Shown: piece by piece, positions 9,522 to 18,091 of the stretch
How positions within the stretch are numbered: the first letter of the stretch is position 1
Layout of the letters: the number at the start of each line of letters is the position of its first letter
Assembly (NCBI GenBank): GCA_964582225.1
Contig: CAZORA010000006.1
Coordinates: forward strand, 1-64,000
Length of the DNA stretch: 64,000 nt
Source: Dokdonella_A sp964582225
GTDB taxonomy: Bacteria; Pseudomonadota; Gammaproteobacteria; Xanthomonadales; Rhodanobacteraceae
Reading direction: 5' to 3'
Program-made: the position numbers and the translations under genes
Notes under the pieces: model-generated
Told to the model about the DNA's origin: nothing
Seen by the model: the letters and a program-made list of their open reading frames with translations, nothing else
The model's database searches: none

Positions 9522-9995
9522 ATGCACAGCGTCGTCGAATATCCGCGAAGCCTTCTGCCAGGTCGCTTCGAGTGGCTGATGGGCCTGTATGCGGAAAACT
9601 ATCATCGCCTGAACCGCCTGTTCGAGCCGCAGGATCTCGAACTCGGCAGCTATTCTTCCTCGCTCGACGACGGCCTGGATCTGCGTCTCGACGTGCTCGA
9701 GCGTCACCGCTACACCATCGATCTGCACCTGAGTTACTGCTTCGTCGACAGCGAGACCGGTCTGCAGGCGCCGAGTGCGCAGCTGCGCATGTATCGCGAC
9801 GCGCGCATGGCAGAGGTGACCAGCTGCCGCTCCGGTGACTATCTGAACCGCTTCATCGGCGCCCTGCGGCCCTCACGCGATCTGTTCCGCCAGCGCCTGC
9901 GCATGAGCAGCTTCCTCAATCGCTGGCTCGAATACCTGGCCGAACAGGGCCATTCGATCGGCACGCTGGAGCCGCTGCCGGCACCGGCGGTCTGA
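9522..9995 (+). CDS. DUF1249 (YqiB-like) protein
   Basis: A 157-residue soluble protein of the DUF1249 family. Family features seen are the N-terminal RFEWLMGLYAENYHRLNRL block, then LDLRLDVLERHRYTIDLHLSY, and the basic YRDARMAEVTSCRSGDY segment. The E. coli homologue YqiB lies near cpdA and nudF and has no firmly assigned role. Here it stands between ppsR and glk on the same strand, 29 bp from glk, so cotranscription with glk is possible. There is no signal peptide. Confidence 0.85.
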   Translation: MHSVVEYPRSLLPGRFEWLMGLYAENYHRLNRLFEPQDLELGSYSSSLDDGLDLRLDVLERHRYTIDLHLSYCFVDSETGLQAPSAQLRMYRDARMAEVTSCRSGDYLNRFIGALRPSRDLFRQRLRMSSFLNRWLEYLAEQGHSIGTLEPLPAPAV

Positions 9996-10024
9996 GCCGC
10001 AGCCGGCGCCGCGCAGCGCAGCGC

Positions 10025-11029
10025 ATGTTCGATGGCGCCGAGCGGTTTCTGCTGGCCGATCTAGGCGGTACTCGCTTGCGCCTCGCGCTGGGCGATCGCC
10101 TGGCCGCCTGTCCGCTGCGCACCGAGACGATCCGGGTCTATTCGCTGGACAGGCCGTCCGAACTCGGCGGGGCAATCGCGGCTTGGATGCGGGAAACGGG
10201 CTTTCGTCCACGCCACGCGCTGCTTGCGATCGCCGCGCTCGCCGACGGCGAGCGTCTGCGCATGAGCAACCGCGACTGGTGCGTCGAGCCGGCACGGCTG
10301 CGCGCCGAGTGCGACTTCGACTCGCTGCGTTGGGTCAACGATTTCGTCGCCGCGGCGAGCGCTTTGCCGCTGCTCGACGCCGCGGATCTGCAGCTGCTCG
10401 GCAGCGTGCCCCCGGCCGCTATCGTTGCTGGGCGCGCGCAGTGCATGCTCGCCGTCGGCGTCGGTACCGGGCTCGGCGTGGCAGCGCTGCGCTGGCGCGA
10501 CGGCCGCGCGGAGGCGATCGGCAGCGAAGGTGGGCATCTCGGCTTTGCACCCCGCATGCGGGAAGAAATCGCGATCCTCGAGCACCTCGCGGTGCGCTTC
10601 GGGCGGGTCTCCAACGAGCGTCTGCTGAGCGGGCCCGGGCTGCTCAACCTGTACGCTGCGCTGGCCGGATTCGAGGGGCGCGCCGCACCACCGCAGTCAC
10701 CGGAGGAGCTCCTGGCGCGCGCCCGTGGTGGGCGTGATCCGGACTGCGCGCGGACGGTGGAGGTCTTCTGTGCGCTGCTCGGTGCCGTCGCTGGCGATCT
10801 GGTGCTGGCGCATGGCGCCTGGGATGGGGTCTACCTGAGCGGTGGCCTCGCGCGCGCGCTGCTGCCCTGGCTCCTGCGGGGCGAATTTCGCCGCCGCTTC
10901 GAAGACAAGGGCCGCTATGCCTGGCGGCTGGCGCGCGTGCCGAGTTTGCTTGTTCGCCATCCCGAGCCTGGATTGCTGGGCGCGGCGGCGCTGGCTGTGG
11001 GACGGCACGTGTGGACCGCGGTGGACTGA
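10025..11029 (+). CDS. glk: Glucokinase (Glk family)
   Basis: A 334-residue cytoplasmic ATP-dependent hexokinase making glucose 6-phosphate. The N-terminal phosphate loop LLADLGGTRLRLALGD (about residues 11-26), the sugar-binding segment WVNDFVAAASALP, the IGSEGGHLGFAP block and the late VYLSGGLA match the bacterial Glk fold rather than ROK kinases; the ROK zinc-binding CxCGxxGC motif is absent. Length is typical. It follows the DUF1249 gene closely and ends 14 bp before the subtilisin gene. Confidence 0.9.
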   Translation: MFDGAERFLLADLGGTRLRLALGDRLAACPLRTETIRVYSLDRPSELGGAIAAWMRETGFRPRHALLAIAALADGERLRMSNRDWCVEPARLRAECDFDSLRWVNDFVAAASALPLLDAADLQLLGSVPPAAIVAGRAQCMLAVGVGTGLGVAALRWRDGRAEAIGSEGGHLGFAPRMREEIAILEHLAVRFGRVSNERLLSGPGLLNLYAALAGFEGRAAPPQSPEELLARARGGRDPDCARTVEVFCALLGAVAGDLVLAHGAWDGVYLSGGLARALLPWLLRGEFRRRFEDKGRYAWRLARVPSLLVRHPEPGLLGAAALAVGRHVWTAVD

Positions 11030-11043
11030 GGTAGCCTGCGTCG

Positions 11044-12558
11044 ATGATCTTAAGCAACGTTCCGCTCTCGCCGCGCAGCGTGCCTGCGCTTTCTGCGCTC
11101 TCGCTTGCGCTGTTCTGCGCGTTCGCGCAGGCGGCCCGCGTCGATCCCGCGCTGCTCGAGGGCGCCGCCGGCGGAGCCGAGCAGGATGTTCTGCTCGTGC
11201 TCGACGACTGGGCCACGCCGTCGCTGCCGCCCATGCTCGTCGACCTTGGCCTGCGTCGGCGAATGCTGGTCGAGGCCCTGCAGCGGCGCGCTGCGCGTGA
11301 ACAGGCGCCGCTGCGCGAGTGGCTCGACGCGCGCGCAGTCGAGCATCGCGACTATTGGATCGTCAACCTGATCGAAGCGCGGGTTCGTCCGGGTCAGCTG
11401 GCCGAACTTGCGGCACGCGGAGATCTGCAGCGCATCGCCGCCAACCCGCGCATCCGCGCCCCGCTGCCGGCAGCCGAACCCGAGGCGGCCGCGGCGCGGC
11501 TCGTCATTCCATGGGGCGTCGAGCGGATTCGCGCGCCCGAGCTTTGGGCGCGGGGCTACACCGGCCAGGGGGTGACCATCGGCGGCGCCGATACGGGCTA
11601 CCAATGGGATCATCCGGCCTTGCAGTGGCAGTACCGCGGCTGGAGTGGCGGCGCGGTGAGCCACGCGCGCAACTGGCATGACGCGATCCACGACGAACCC
11701 GGCAATCCCTGTGGCAGCGACGCGCCGGCGCCCTGCGACGATCACGGCCACGGTACCCACACCGCTGGCACGTTTGCCGGCGACGACGGTGGCGAGCAGC
11801 GTATTGGCGTGGCTCCTGGCGCGCGCTGGATCGGCTGTCGCAACATGGCCAGCGGCTGGGGCACACCGGCACGCTACATCGAGTGCATGCAGTGGATGCT
11901 CGCGCCAACCGACGCTGCGGGCCTCGACCCCGATCCGGATCTCGCGCCGGACGTGGCCAGCAACTCCTGGGCCTGCGTGCCCGCGGAAGGTTGTACGGTC
12001 GGCGACGAGCTGCGTGTCGCCGCCGACCAGCTGGTCGCGGCGGGCATTTTCTTCGTCGCAGCGGCGGGCAATTCTGGACCCGGCTGCGGCAGCGTCGAGG
12101 CCCCTCCGGCGACCCACGACTCGAGCTTCGTGGTCGGCGTGACGAACCTGGACGACCAGCTGGACGCGATGTCCGCGCGCGGTCCGGTGGCCGGCAGCGC
12201 GCGCATCCGCCCGGACCTGGTGGCCCCGGGCATCGGCGTCCACTCCAGCGTGCCGGGCGGCGGCTACGCCAGCATGAGCGGCACCAGCATGGCGACGCCC
12301 CACGTGGCGGGCGCCGCCGCGCTCCTGATGTCGGTGAACCCGGCCCTCAAGGGCCATCCCGAGCAAGTCGCCCAGCTGCTGCGCGAGAGCGCCCAGCGGG
12401 ATGGCGTGAGCGATCCGTGGAACAGCGGCTGCGGTGGCCTGGACATGCACGACTGGCCGAACCACCAGGCCGGTTACGGACGCGTCGACGTCTACGCCGC
12501 GGCGCTCGCCGCCGGGCTCGACGAGCGGATCTTCAGCGACGGCTTCGATTCCGACTGA
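11044..12558 (+). CDS. Secreted S8 (subtilisin-like) serine protease
   Basis: A 504-residue preproprotein. A Sec-type signal (residues 1 to about 30, ending CAFAQAA) is followed by a propeptide to about residue 150 and the subtilase domain. All three catalytic residues are present: Asp183 in GADTGYQWDHP, His236 in DDHGHGTHTAG and Ser415 in SGTSMATPHVAG, with the oxyanion Asn in AAAGNSGPGCG. Several extra Cys in the catalytic domain suggest disulfides. The protein ends in IFSDGFDSD, a tail like that of the DUF1501 protein at 61.7 kb. Probable role: extracellular proteolysis. Lying 14 bp after glk, it may share a transcript. Confidence 0.92.
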   Translation: MILSNVPLSPRSVPALSALSLALFCAFAQAARVDPALLEGAAGGAEQDVLLVLDDWATPSLPPMLVDLGLRRRMLVEALQRRAAREQAPLREWLDARAVEHRDYWIVNLIEARVRPGQLAELAARGDLQRIAANPRIRAPLPAAEPEAAAARLVIPWGVERIRAPELWARGYTGQGVTIGGADTGYQWDHPALQWQYRGWSGGAVSHARNWHDAIHDEPGNPCGSDAPAPCDDHGHGTHTAGTFAGDDGGEQRIGVAPGARWIGCRNMASGWGTPARYIECMQWMLAPTDAAGLDPDPDLAPDVASNSWACVPAEGCTVGDELRVAADQLVAAGIFFVAAAGNSGPGCGSVEAPPATHDSSFVVGVTNLDDQLDAMSARGPVAGSARIRPDLVAPGIGVHSSVPGGGYASMSGTSMATPHVAGAAALLMSVNPALKGHPEQVAQLLRESAQRDGVSDPWNSGCGGLDMHDWPNHQAGYGRVDVYAAALAAGLDERIFSDGFDSD

Positions 12559-12583
12559 GTCACGGCCGACCGGCGCCACCTGC

Positions 12584-14842
12584 TCACAGCAGGCGCAGCA
12601 GCTCCGGCAACAGCGGCAGCTTGCGCAAGCGCACCGTGGTGCCGGCGTAGATCGCGTTGGCGAGCGCCGGGGCGGCGCTCGGCAGGGTGTGCAGGGGCGC
12701 CAGGGCCGGCGCAGCGGGAGAATCGACGATTTCGACCTCCGTCGCCAGCGGTGCCTCGCGCATGCGCAGCAGCGGATAGTCGTCCAGATCGCGCTCGCGC
12801 ACCGCGCCCTGCTCCAAGTGGATGGCGCCGTGCAGGGCGTCCGAAATCGCGCTCAGGCTGCCGCGGATGAGTTCGGCTTCGATGCCCAGTGGGTTGATGA
12901 TCCGACCGATATCGGCGACGCAGACCGCACGGTGAATTCGCAAGGCGTCGCCGCGGGTGGAAATCTCGAAACCATGGGCGACGTAAGCGCCGCCGCCGCC
13001 GTGGCAGGCGATGCCGATGCCGTGACCGTCACTGCGCTGCTGACCCCAGCCGAGGCGCCGCGCGCAGCGCCGCAGGACATTGGCGAGCCGCGCGCCAGCG
13101 CTGGCGAAGTCGACTGCGTCATCGGCGGCGAGTTCGCGCGGCTCGCCGAGCAGCTCCAGGCGCAGCTCTAGCGCGTCGCGCCGCAGGGCCACGGCGATTT
13201 CGTCGAGGAAGCTTTGCACCGCGAACGCGCTGGCCGCGCTGGTGGTCTCGGTGGCGGGAGCGAGCGGCATGCGGGTGGCGAGCGGGATGAAGCGCAGCTC
13301 GACATCGGCAATGTGCCCCGCGGGGAACGTGTCGGCGGCGAGGCTGCAGCCGCCGGGTGAGTCTTCGAGCCCCTGCGGTGTACGCAGCGGGCGCGGCGGC
13401 GCGACGCAGCGATGCCGCCAGCCGCCGATCCGCTTGCGGCGATCGATGGCTGCAGAGAGCTCGTGCAGCGAGGCGGGGCGGTAGTGGTCGTGACGCAGGT
13501 CGTCACCGCGCGTCCACATCAGCTTGAGCGGCTTGCCGACCGCGCGAGCGAGAAGTACCGATTCGGTGATGAAGTCGCTGTCCAGGCGCCGGCCGAAGCT
13601 GCCACCGGCGCGCGGCAAGCGAATCTCGATTGCCTCCAGCGGCAGACCGCTCAGGCGGGTCAGGATTTGCGCGGCCTGTGCTGGGTTCTCCAGCGCGGCG
13701 ATCAGCAGCGCCCGGTCCGCGCGCAGATCCAGCGTCGCGCCTAATGGCTCCATCGGCGCGTGGGCCAGGGTTGAGGTCTCATAACGTGCCTTGAGCACGC
13801 GAGCGGCGCGCGCGAAAACGCTCGCCACATCGCCGTCGGCGCGCAGCGGGCTGCCGGCTCCGGCGTCGGCGAGCAGCTCGTTGGCGCTCTGCGCCAGGCT
13901 GCGGCTGGATTCGGCGGGTTGCGCGGGTTCGCTCCAGCGTACCGTCAGCCGCTCACGTCCTCGCAGCGCGGCCCAGGTGCTGTCGGCGATCACCGCGACG
14001 CCGGCCGCCGGCATGGCGTCGGAGTCTGCCGATGAGCCGGGCCCGCGCAAGCTCAGCACTTCGCGCACGCCCGCCACCTGGCGACTCGCCCGATCGTCGA
14101 AATGCGCGAGTTCGCCGCCGGCGAACGGGCAGCGCATCACGCAGGCGACCAGCCCGCTGGCGGCGTAGGCGTCGATGCCGAAGCCGGCGCGGCCGGTGAC
14201 GATGTCTTGCGCGTCGACGCTGCGGGTCGGTTGGCCGACGATGATGAAGCGCGCGGCTGGCTTCAGCGCGGGCCTGGAGCGTGCAGGTAGTCGGGCCGCG
14301 GCGCGCGCGGCGAGCGCGGCGTAGGGCAGGCGCCGCCCATCTTCCGCGACGATCTCGCCGCGCTCGCTGCGCAGCGCCGCGAGCGGCAGCTGCCATTCGG
14401 TGGCGGCGGCTTCGAGCAGCGCGACGCGCACCGCCGCGCCGGCCTCGCGCAGGAAGCGCCAGTCGGCCAGGCGATCGCCCGTCACCCCGCCCTGGCGACC
14501 GTATCGGCCGAAGCCGCTGCGGCTGGCCGGCGCGGCATACGGCAGCTGCAGCACGCTGACCTGCGCCCAGTCCACGTCGAGCTCCTCGGCGATCAACATC
14601 GGCAGGCTGGTGCGCACGCCCTGGCCGACTTCGCAGCCAGGCGCGCCGAGCATCACACGGCCGTCGCGTTCGATCTGTACGAATGGACCCATCGCGATCA
14701 GCTGGTCGCCGAGCAGCGCGAGCGGCAGCGCCGTCGAGGTCGGTTCTGCACCGAGCGGCCGCCACTGGGCGAGCAAGGCGCCGCCAACGGTCAGCGTGAC
14801 CTGCAGGAAGCGGCGCCGCCCGGGATTTGTGGTTCTGCTCAC
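12584..14842 (-). CDS. Molybdopterin-binding subunit of an IorB-like oxidoreductase, active site degenerate
   Basis: A 752-residue xanthine-oxidase-family large subunit resembling isoquinoline 1-oxidoreductase beta. An N-terminal Tat signal (GRRRFLQVTLTVGGALLA) indicates export. Recognisable motifs include GAPGCEVGQGVRTSLPMLIAE, the PMEPLGATLD block and GGSFGRRLDSDFITES. The late motif that carries the catalytic Glu in this family (GVGE before PPxAPAxxNA) is replaced here by APLHTLPSAAPALANAI, and the usual WRSVG-x-x-N block reads LAPATETTSAAS. Catalysis is therefore doubtful. It starts with GTG at 14842, overlapping the iron-sulfur subunit gene by 4 bases (GTGA), which implies translational coupling. 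Confidence 0.85.
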   Translation of the reverse strand: MSRTTNPGRRRFLQVTLTVGGALLAQWRPLGAEPTSTALPLALLGDQLIAMGPFVQIERDGRVMLGAPGCEVGQGVRTSLPMLIAEELDVDWAQVSVLQLPYAAPASRSGFGRYGRQGGVTGDRLADWRFLREAGAAVRVALLEAAATEWQLPLAALRSERGEIVAEDGRRLPYAALAARAAARLPARSRPALKPAARFIIVGQPTRSVDAQDIVTGRAGFGIDAYAASGLVACVMRCPFAGGELAHFDDRASRQVAGVREVLSLRGPGSSADSDAMPAAGVAVIADSTWAALRGRERLTVRWSEPAQPAESSRSLAQSANELLADAGAGSPLRADGDVASVFARAARVLKARYETSTLAHAPMEPLGATLDLRADRALLIAALENPAQAAQILTRLSGLPLEAIEIRLPRAGGSFGRRLDSDFITESVLLARAVGKPLKLMWTRGDDLRHDHYRPASLHELSAAIDRRKRIGGWRHRCVAPPRPLRTPQGLEDSPGGCSLAADTFPAGHIADVELRFIPLATRMPLAPATETTSAASAFAVQSFLDEIAVALRRDALELRLELLGEPRELAADDAVDFASAGARLANVLRRCARRLGWGQQRSDGHGIGIACHGGGGAYVAHGFEISTRGDALRIHRAVCVADIGRIINPLGIEAELIRGSLSAISDALHGAIHLEQGAVRERDLDDYPLLRMREAPLATEVEIVDSPAAPALAPLHTLPSAAPALANAIYAGTTVRLRKLPLLPELLRLL

Positions 14843-15354
14843 GGCTTCGCCTGCCGCAGCAGCTCGGCGGCGCGCAGGATTGCCGTGCGAATACGCGGAT
14901 AGGCGCCGCAGCGGCAGAGATTCGGCAGCGCCGCGAGATCGCTTTCGCGCGGCTGCGGTCGCCGCGAGAGGAGGTCGACGGCGGCCATGATCTGCCCGCT
15001 CTGACAGTAGCCGCAGAGCATCACGTCCTGTTCGATCCAGGCTTGCTGGACCGGGTGCAGCTGCTGACCGCCGAGGCCTTCGATCGTGGTGACTGCGTGA
15101 CCGGCGGCCTCTCGCATGGGAATCGAGCAGGCGAGCGCGGCGCGCCCGTCGAGCAGCACGGTGCAGGTGCCGCAGCCTGCGCCGTCGCAGCCATATTTGG
15201 TTCCGGTCAGGCGCAAGATGTCGCGCAGGAACCAGAGCAAGGGCATTTCTGGATCGCCCTCGTGCTCATAGGGCTTGCGGTTGATCTCGACCGTCAGCGG
15301 CGCTGGTGGTTCGCGCCGGATGGGGACTTCCGGCTTCTGATTGGGCTGGGCCAT
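14839..15354 (-). CDS. [2Fe-2S] subunit of an IorA-like molybdenum hydroxylase
   Basis: A 171-residue electron-transfer subunit. The N-terminal plant-type ferredoxin domain has YGCDGAGCGTCTVLLDG and a fourth Cys in ALACS. The C-terminal all-helical second [2Fe-2S] domain has CGYCQSGQIM and NLCRCGAY. All eight cluster cysteines are present, so this subunit looks intact, unlike its partner. The ATG at 15354 gives the normal family length; the frame continues upstream but that part is antisense to the lysAC leader. First gene of a two-gene operon with the molybdopterin subunit. Confidence 0.9.
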   Translation of the reverse strand: MAQPNQKPEVPIRREPPAPLTVEINRKPYEHEGDPEMPLLWFLRDILRLTGTKYGCDGAGCGTCTVLLDGRAALACSIPMREAAGHAVTTIEGLGGQQLHPVQQAWIEQDVMLCGYCQSGQIMAAVDLLSRRPQPRESDLAALPNLCRCGAYPRIRTAILRAAELLRQAKP

Positions 15355-15490
15355 GGTGGTTCCGGACGGCGACAGGCGCTGATTGTCGCATTGCGGCCGG
15401 TGGCCGCAAGCGCTGCGCGCGGCCATCGCGTGGTGCACCGCGCTTGCGCTATGCTGCGCTGCGGCATTCAGCCATCCGGAACGCACTTCG

Positions 15491-18091
15491 GTGAACGCAG
15501 TCGACGCGGCGGACTTGCCGCCATGGGTCGTGATCAAGTTCGGCGGCAGCAGCGTCGCCACGCGCGCGCGCTGGGAGGCCATTCAGCGGATCGCCACCGC
15601 GCATCGGCAGGCCGGACGCCGTGTGCTGATCGTGGTTTCGGCTCTCGCTGGCGTAACCGACCTGCTGAAGCGCATCGCCGAAGCGCGTCGCGACGAAGCC
15701 GCCTGCCGCGACGCCCGCGAGCGCATCGTCGCGCAACATCGGGCGCTGCGCGCCGAGCTCGACCTCGAGGCGTGCGAACGTCTGCAAGGCTGGCTGCGGC
15801 AGCTCGACCTGCTGATCGCCGATCCGCGACGAACGAGTGCGACGCTCGACTGGCAGGCGGAGGTGTTCGCGCTTGGCGAGCTGATGTCGAGCAGTCTGGG
15901 CGCGGCCTTCCTGAGTGCGCAGGAGCTGGCCACCGGCTGGATCGACGCACGCGAATACCTGCACGCGGTGGCGCTGCCCAATCAGAGCGACTGGGCGCGG
16001 CGGCTGGCCGCCAGCGTGCCGGCGTTGCCCGATCCGGCGCTGCCCGCGGCGTTGGCCGCCCGTGGTGAGTTGCTGATCACGCAGGGCTTCATCGCTCGCG
16101 GCGAAGACGGACGGACGGTGCTCCTCGGGCGCGGCGGCTCGGATACCTCGGCGGCCTGCTTCGGTGCCCTGCTGCGCGCCGAGCGGGTCGAGATCTGGAC
16201 CGACGTGCCCGGCATGTTCAGTGCCAATCCGCGAGTGGTGCCGGAGGCCAGGTTGCTGGCCCGGCTCGGCTACGAGGAGGCGCAGGAAATCGCTACCACC
16301 GGCGCCAAGGTGCTGCATCCGCGCGCGCTGGGGCCACTGCGTCGGGCGCAGGTGCCGCTCTACATCAAAGACACCAATCGCCCTGAGCTGCCCGGTACCG
16401 AGGTGCGCGCCGCGCCAGAGGCCGCGCCATGCGTCAAGGCGATCAGCATGCGCAAGGGCGTCACGCTGGTGTCGATGGAAACCGTGGGCATGTGGCAACA
16501 GGTCGGGTTTCTGGCTGATGTTTTCGGCGAGTTCAAGCGACATAACCTGTCGGTCGACATGATCGGCTCGGCGGAAACCAACGTCACGGTGTCGCTCGAT
16601 CCGAGCGAGAACCTGGTCAGCTCTGACGTGCTGTCCGCGCTCGCTGCCGATCTGGCCAGAATCTGCCGGGTCAAGGTAATCGCGCCTTGCGCCGCGATTA
16701 CCCTGGTCGGCAGCGGGATGCGTTCGCTGCTCTATCGCCTGTCGTCGGTGTTGGCCGAATTCGGCGTGCTCGACGTGCGCATGATCAGCCAGTCGTCGAA
16801 CAACCTGAATCTCACCTTCGTGATCGACGAGGCGCTGGCCGACGGCTTGGTGCCGCGCCTGCACGCGCTGCTGATTCGCGCCGACGCACTGCGGGTGGAG
16901 GACGGCGAGGTGTTCGGCCCGAGCTGGCGCGAGCTCTGCGCGGGTGAGCCCGCGTCCCCGCCGCAGGAGTGGTGGCGCGGCGCTCGGGAAACCCTGCTGC
17001 GGCTCGCGGCCGAAGCCACGCCGCGCTATGTGTACTCGATCGAGCGGGTGCGCTCGCAGGCGCAGGCGCTGCGCGCGCTGAAGGTCGTCGACCGCTGGCA
17101 CTACGCGATGAAGGCCAATCCGCACCCAGCCGTGCTGCGCGTGCTGGAGGCCGAAGGTCTGGCTTTCGAGTGCGTGTCGCTGGGTGAGCTGCGGGCGCTG
17201 TGCGAGGCCTTGCCGGGGCTGGCTGCGGAGCGAATCCTGTTCACGCCGAACTTCGCGTCGCGCGCGGAATATGCCGCAGCGCTCGAACTCGGCGTGCGCG
17301 TGACCCTCGATGGGCTGCACCCGCTCGCGTCATGGGGGGAGATGTTTGCCGGGCGCGCGATCCAGCTGCGGATCGATCTCGGCGTCGGTCGCGGCCACCA
17401 CGACAAGGTGCGTACCGGCGGTAGTGGCTCCAAGTTCGGTCTTGGGCTCGACGATCTGGATGCCTTCCGCGAACTGGCGCGGCGGCACGAAGTGCGCATC
17501 GTCGGTTTGCACGCACACCTCGGCTCCGGCATTCTCGACGCCGGACACTGGCGTTCGGTGTACCTGCAGCTGGCCGCGCTTGCCGAGGGCTTGCGGCGGG
17601 TGGAGTCACTCAATGTGGGCGGCGGCCTGGGCGTGCCCGAGCGTGCCGACGATGGTCGGCTGGATCTCGACGCGCTCGCCGCCGGGCTCGCAGAGGTGAA
17701 GCAGGCCTATCCGCGCTTCGCGCTGTGGATGGAGCCCGGCCGCTTCCTGGTCGCCGAGGCCGGAGTGCTGCTGACCCGGGTCACCCAGCTCAAGCGCAAG
17801 AGCGCAATGCGCTACGTCGGCGTCGATGCCGGAATGAACTCGCTGCTGCGCCCGGCGCTCTACGACGCCTGGCACCCGATCGTCAATCTTGATCGCTTGG
17901 ACGAGCCGCCGGCGGAGATGGTGCAGGTGGTCGGGCCGATTTGCGAGTCGGGTGACGTGCTCGGCGCGAACCGCCGCCTGCCAGCGTGCCGCGAGGGCGA
18001 CGTGCTGTTGATCGCCCAAGCCGGCGCCTACGGCGCGGTGATGGCCTCGCGCTACAACCTGCGCGAGCCGGCGGCAGAGGTGCTGCTGTGA
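15491..18091 (+). CDS. lysAC: Bifunctional aspartate kinase / diaminopimelate decarboxylase
   Basis: An 866-residue fusion (from GTG 15491). The N-terminal aspartokinase (about residues 10-450) begins VIKFGGSSVATRARW and includes tandem ACT-type sensing domains (VSMETVGMWQQVGFLADVF, IGSAETNVTVSLD). The C-terminal PLP-dependent decarboxylase has YAMKANPHPAVL with the PLP lysine near residue 541, the GSGSKFG and HAHLGSGI blocks and the CESGDVLG motif. It combines the first step of the aspartate pathway with the last step of lysine synthesis, a fusion typical of Xanthomonadaceae. The frame is open to 15383, but GTG 15491 best fits the kinase N-terminus. The stop overlaps the murL start (GTGA). 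Confidence 0.92.
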   Translation: MNAVDAADLPPWVVIKFGGSSVATRARWEAIQRIATAHRQAGRRVLIVVSALAGVTDLLKRIAEARRDEAACRDARERIVAQHRALRAELDLEACERLQGWLRQLDLLIADPRRTSATLDWQAEVFALGELMSSSLGAAFLSAQELATGWIDAREYLHAVALPNQSDWARRLAASVPALPDPALPAALAARGELLITQGFIARGEDGRTVLLGRGGSDTSAACFGALLRAERVEIWTDVPGMFSANPRVVPEARLLARLGYEEAQEIATTGAKVLHPRALGPLRRAQVPLYIKDTNRPELPGTEVRAAPEAAPCVKAISMRKGVTLVSMETVGMWQQVGFLADVFGEFKRHNLSVDMIGSAETNVTVSLDPSENLVSSDVLSALAADLARICRVKVIAPCAAITLVGSGMRSLLYRLSSVLAEFGVLDVRMISQSSNNLNLTFVIDEALADGLVPRLHALLIRADALRVEDGEVFGPSWRELCAGEPASPPQEWWRGARETLLRLAAEATPRYVYSIERVRSQAQALRALKVVDRWHYAMKANPHPAVLRVLEAEGLAFECVSLGELRALCEALPGLAAERILFTPNFASRAEYAAALELGVRVTLDGLHPLASWGEMFAGRAIQLRIDLGVGRGHHDKVRTGGSGSKFGLGLDDLDAFRELARRHEVRIVGLHAHLGSGILDAGHWRSVYLQLAALAEGLRRVESLNVGGGLGVPERADDGRLDLDALAAGLAEVKQAYPRFALWMEPGRFLVAEAGVLLTRVTQLKRKSAMRYVGVDAGMNSLLRPALYDAWHPIVNLDRLDEPPAEMVQVVGPICESGDVLGANRRLPACREGDVLLIAQAGAYGAVMASRYNLREPAAEVLL

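Noticed and set aside
15449..17320. Minus-strand frame of about 620 codons over lysAC
   Set aside because: The + strand encodes a recognisable aspartokinase/decarboxylase; the antisense product resembles nothing.
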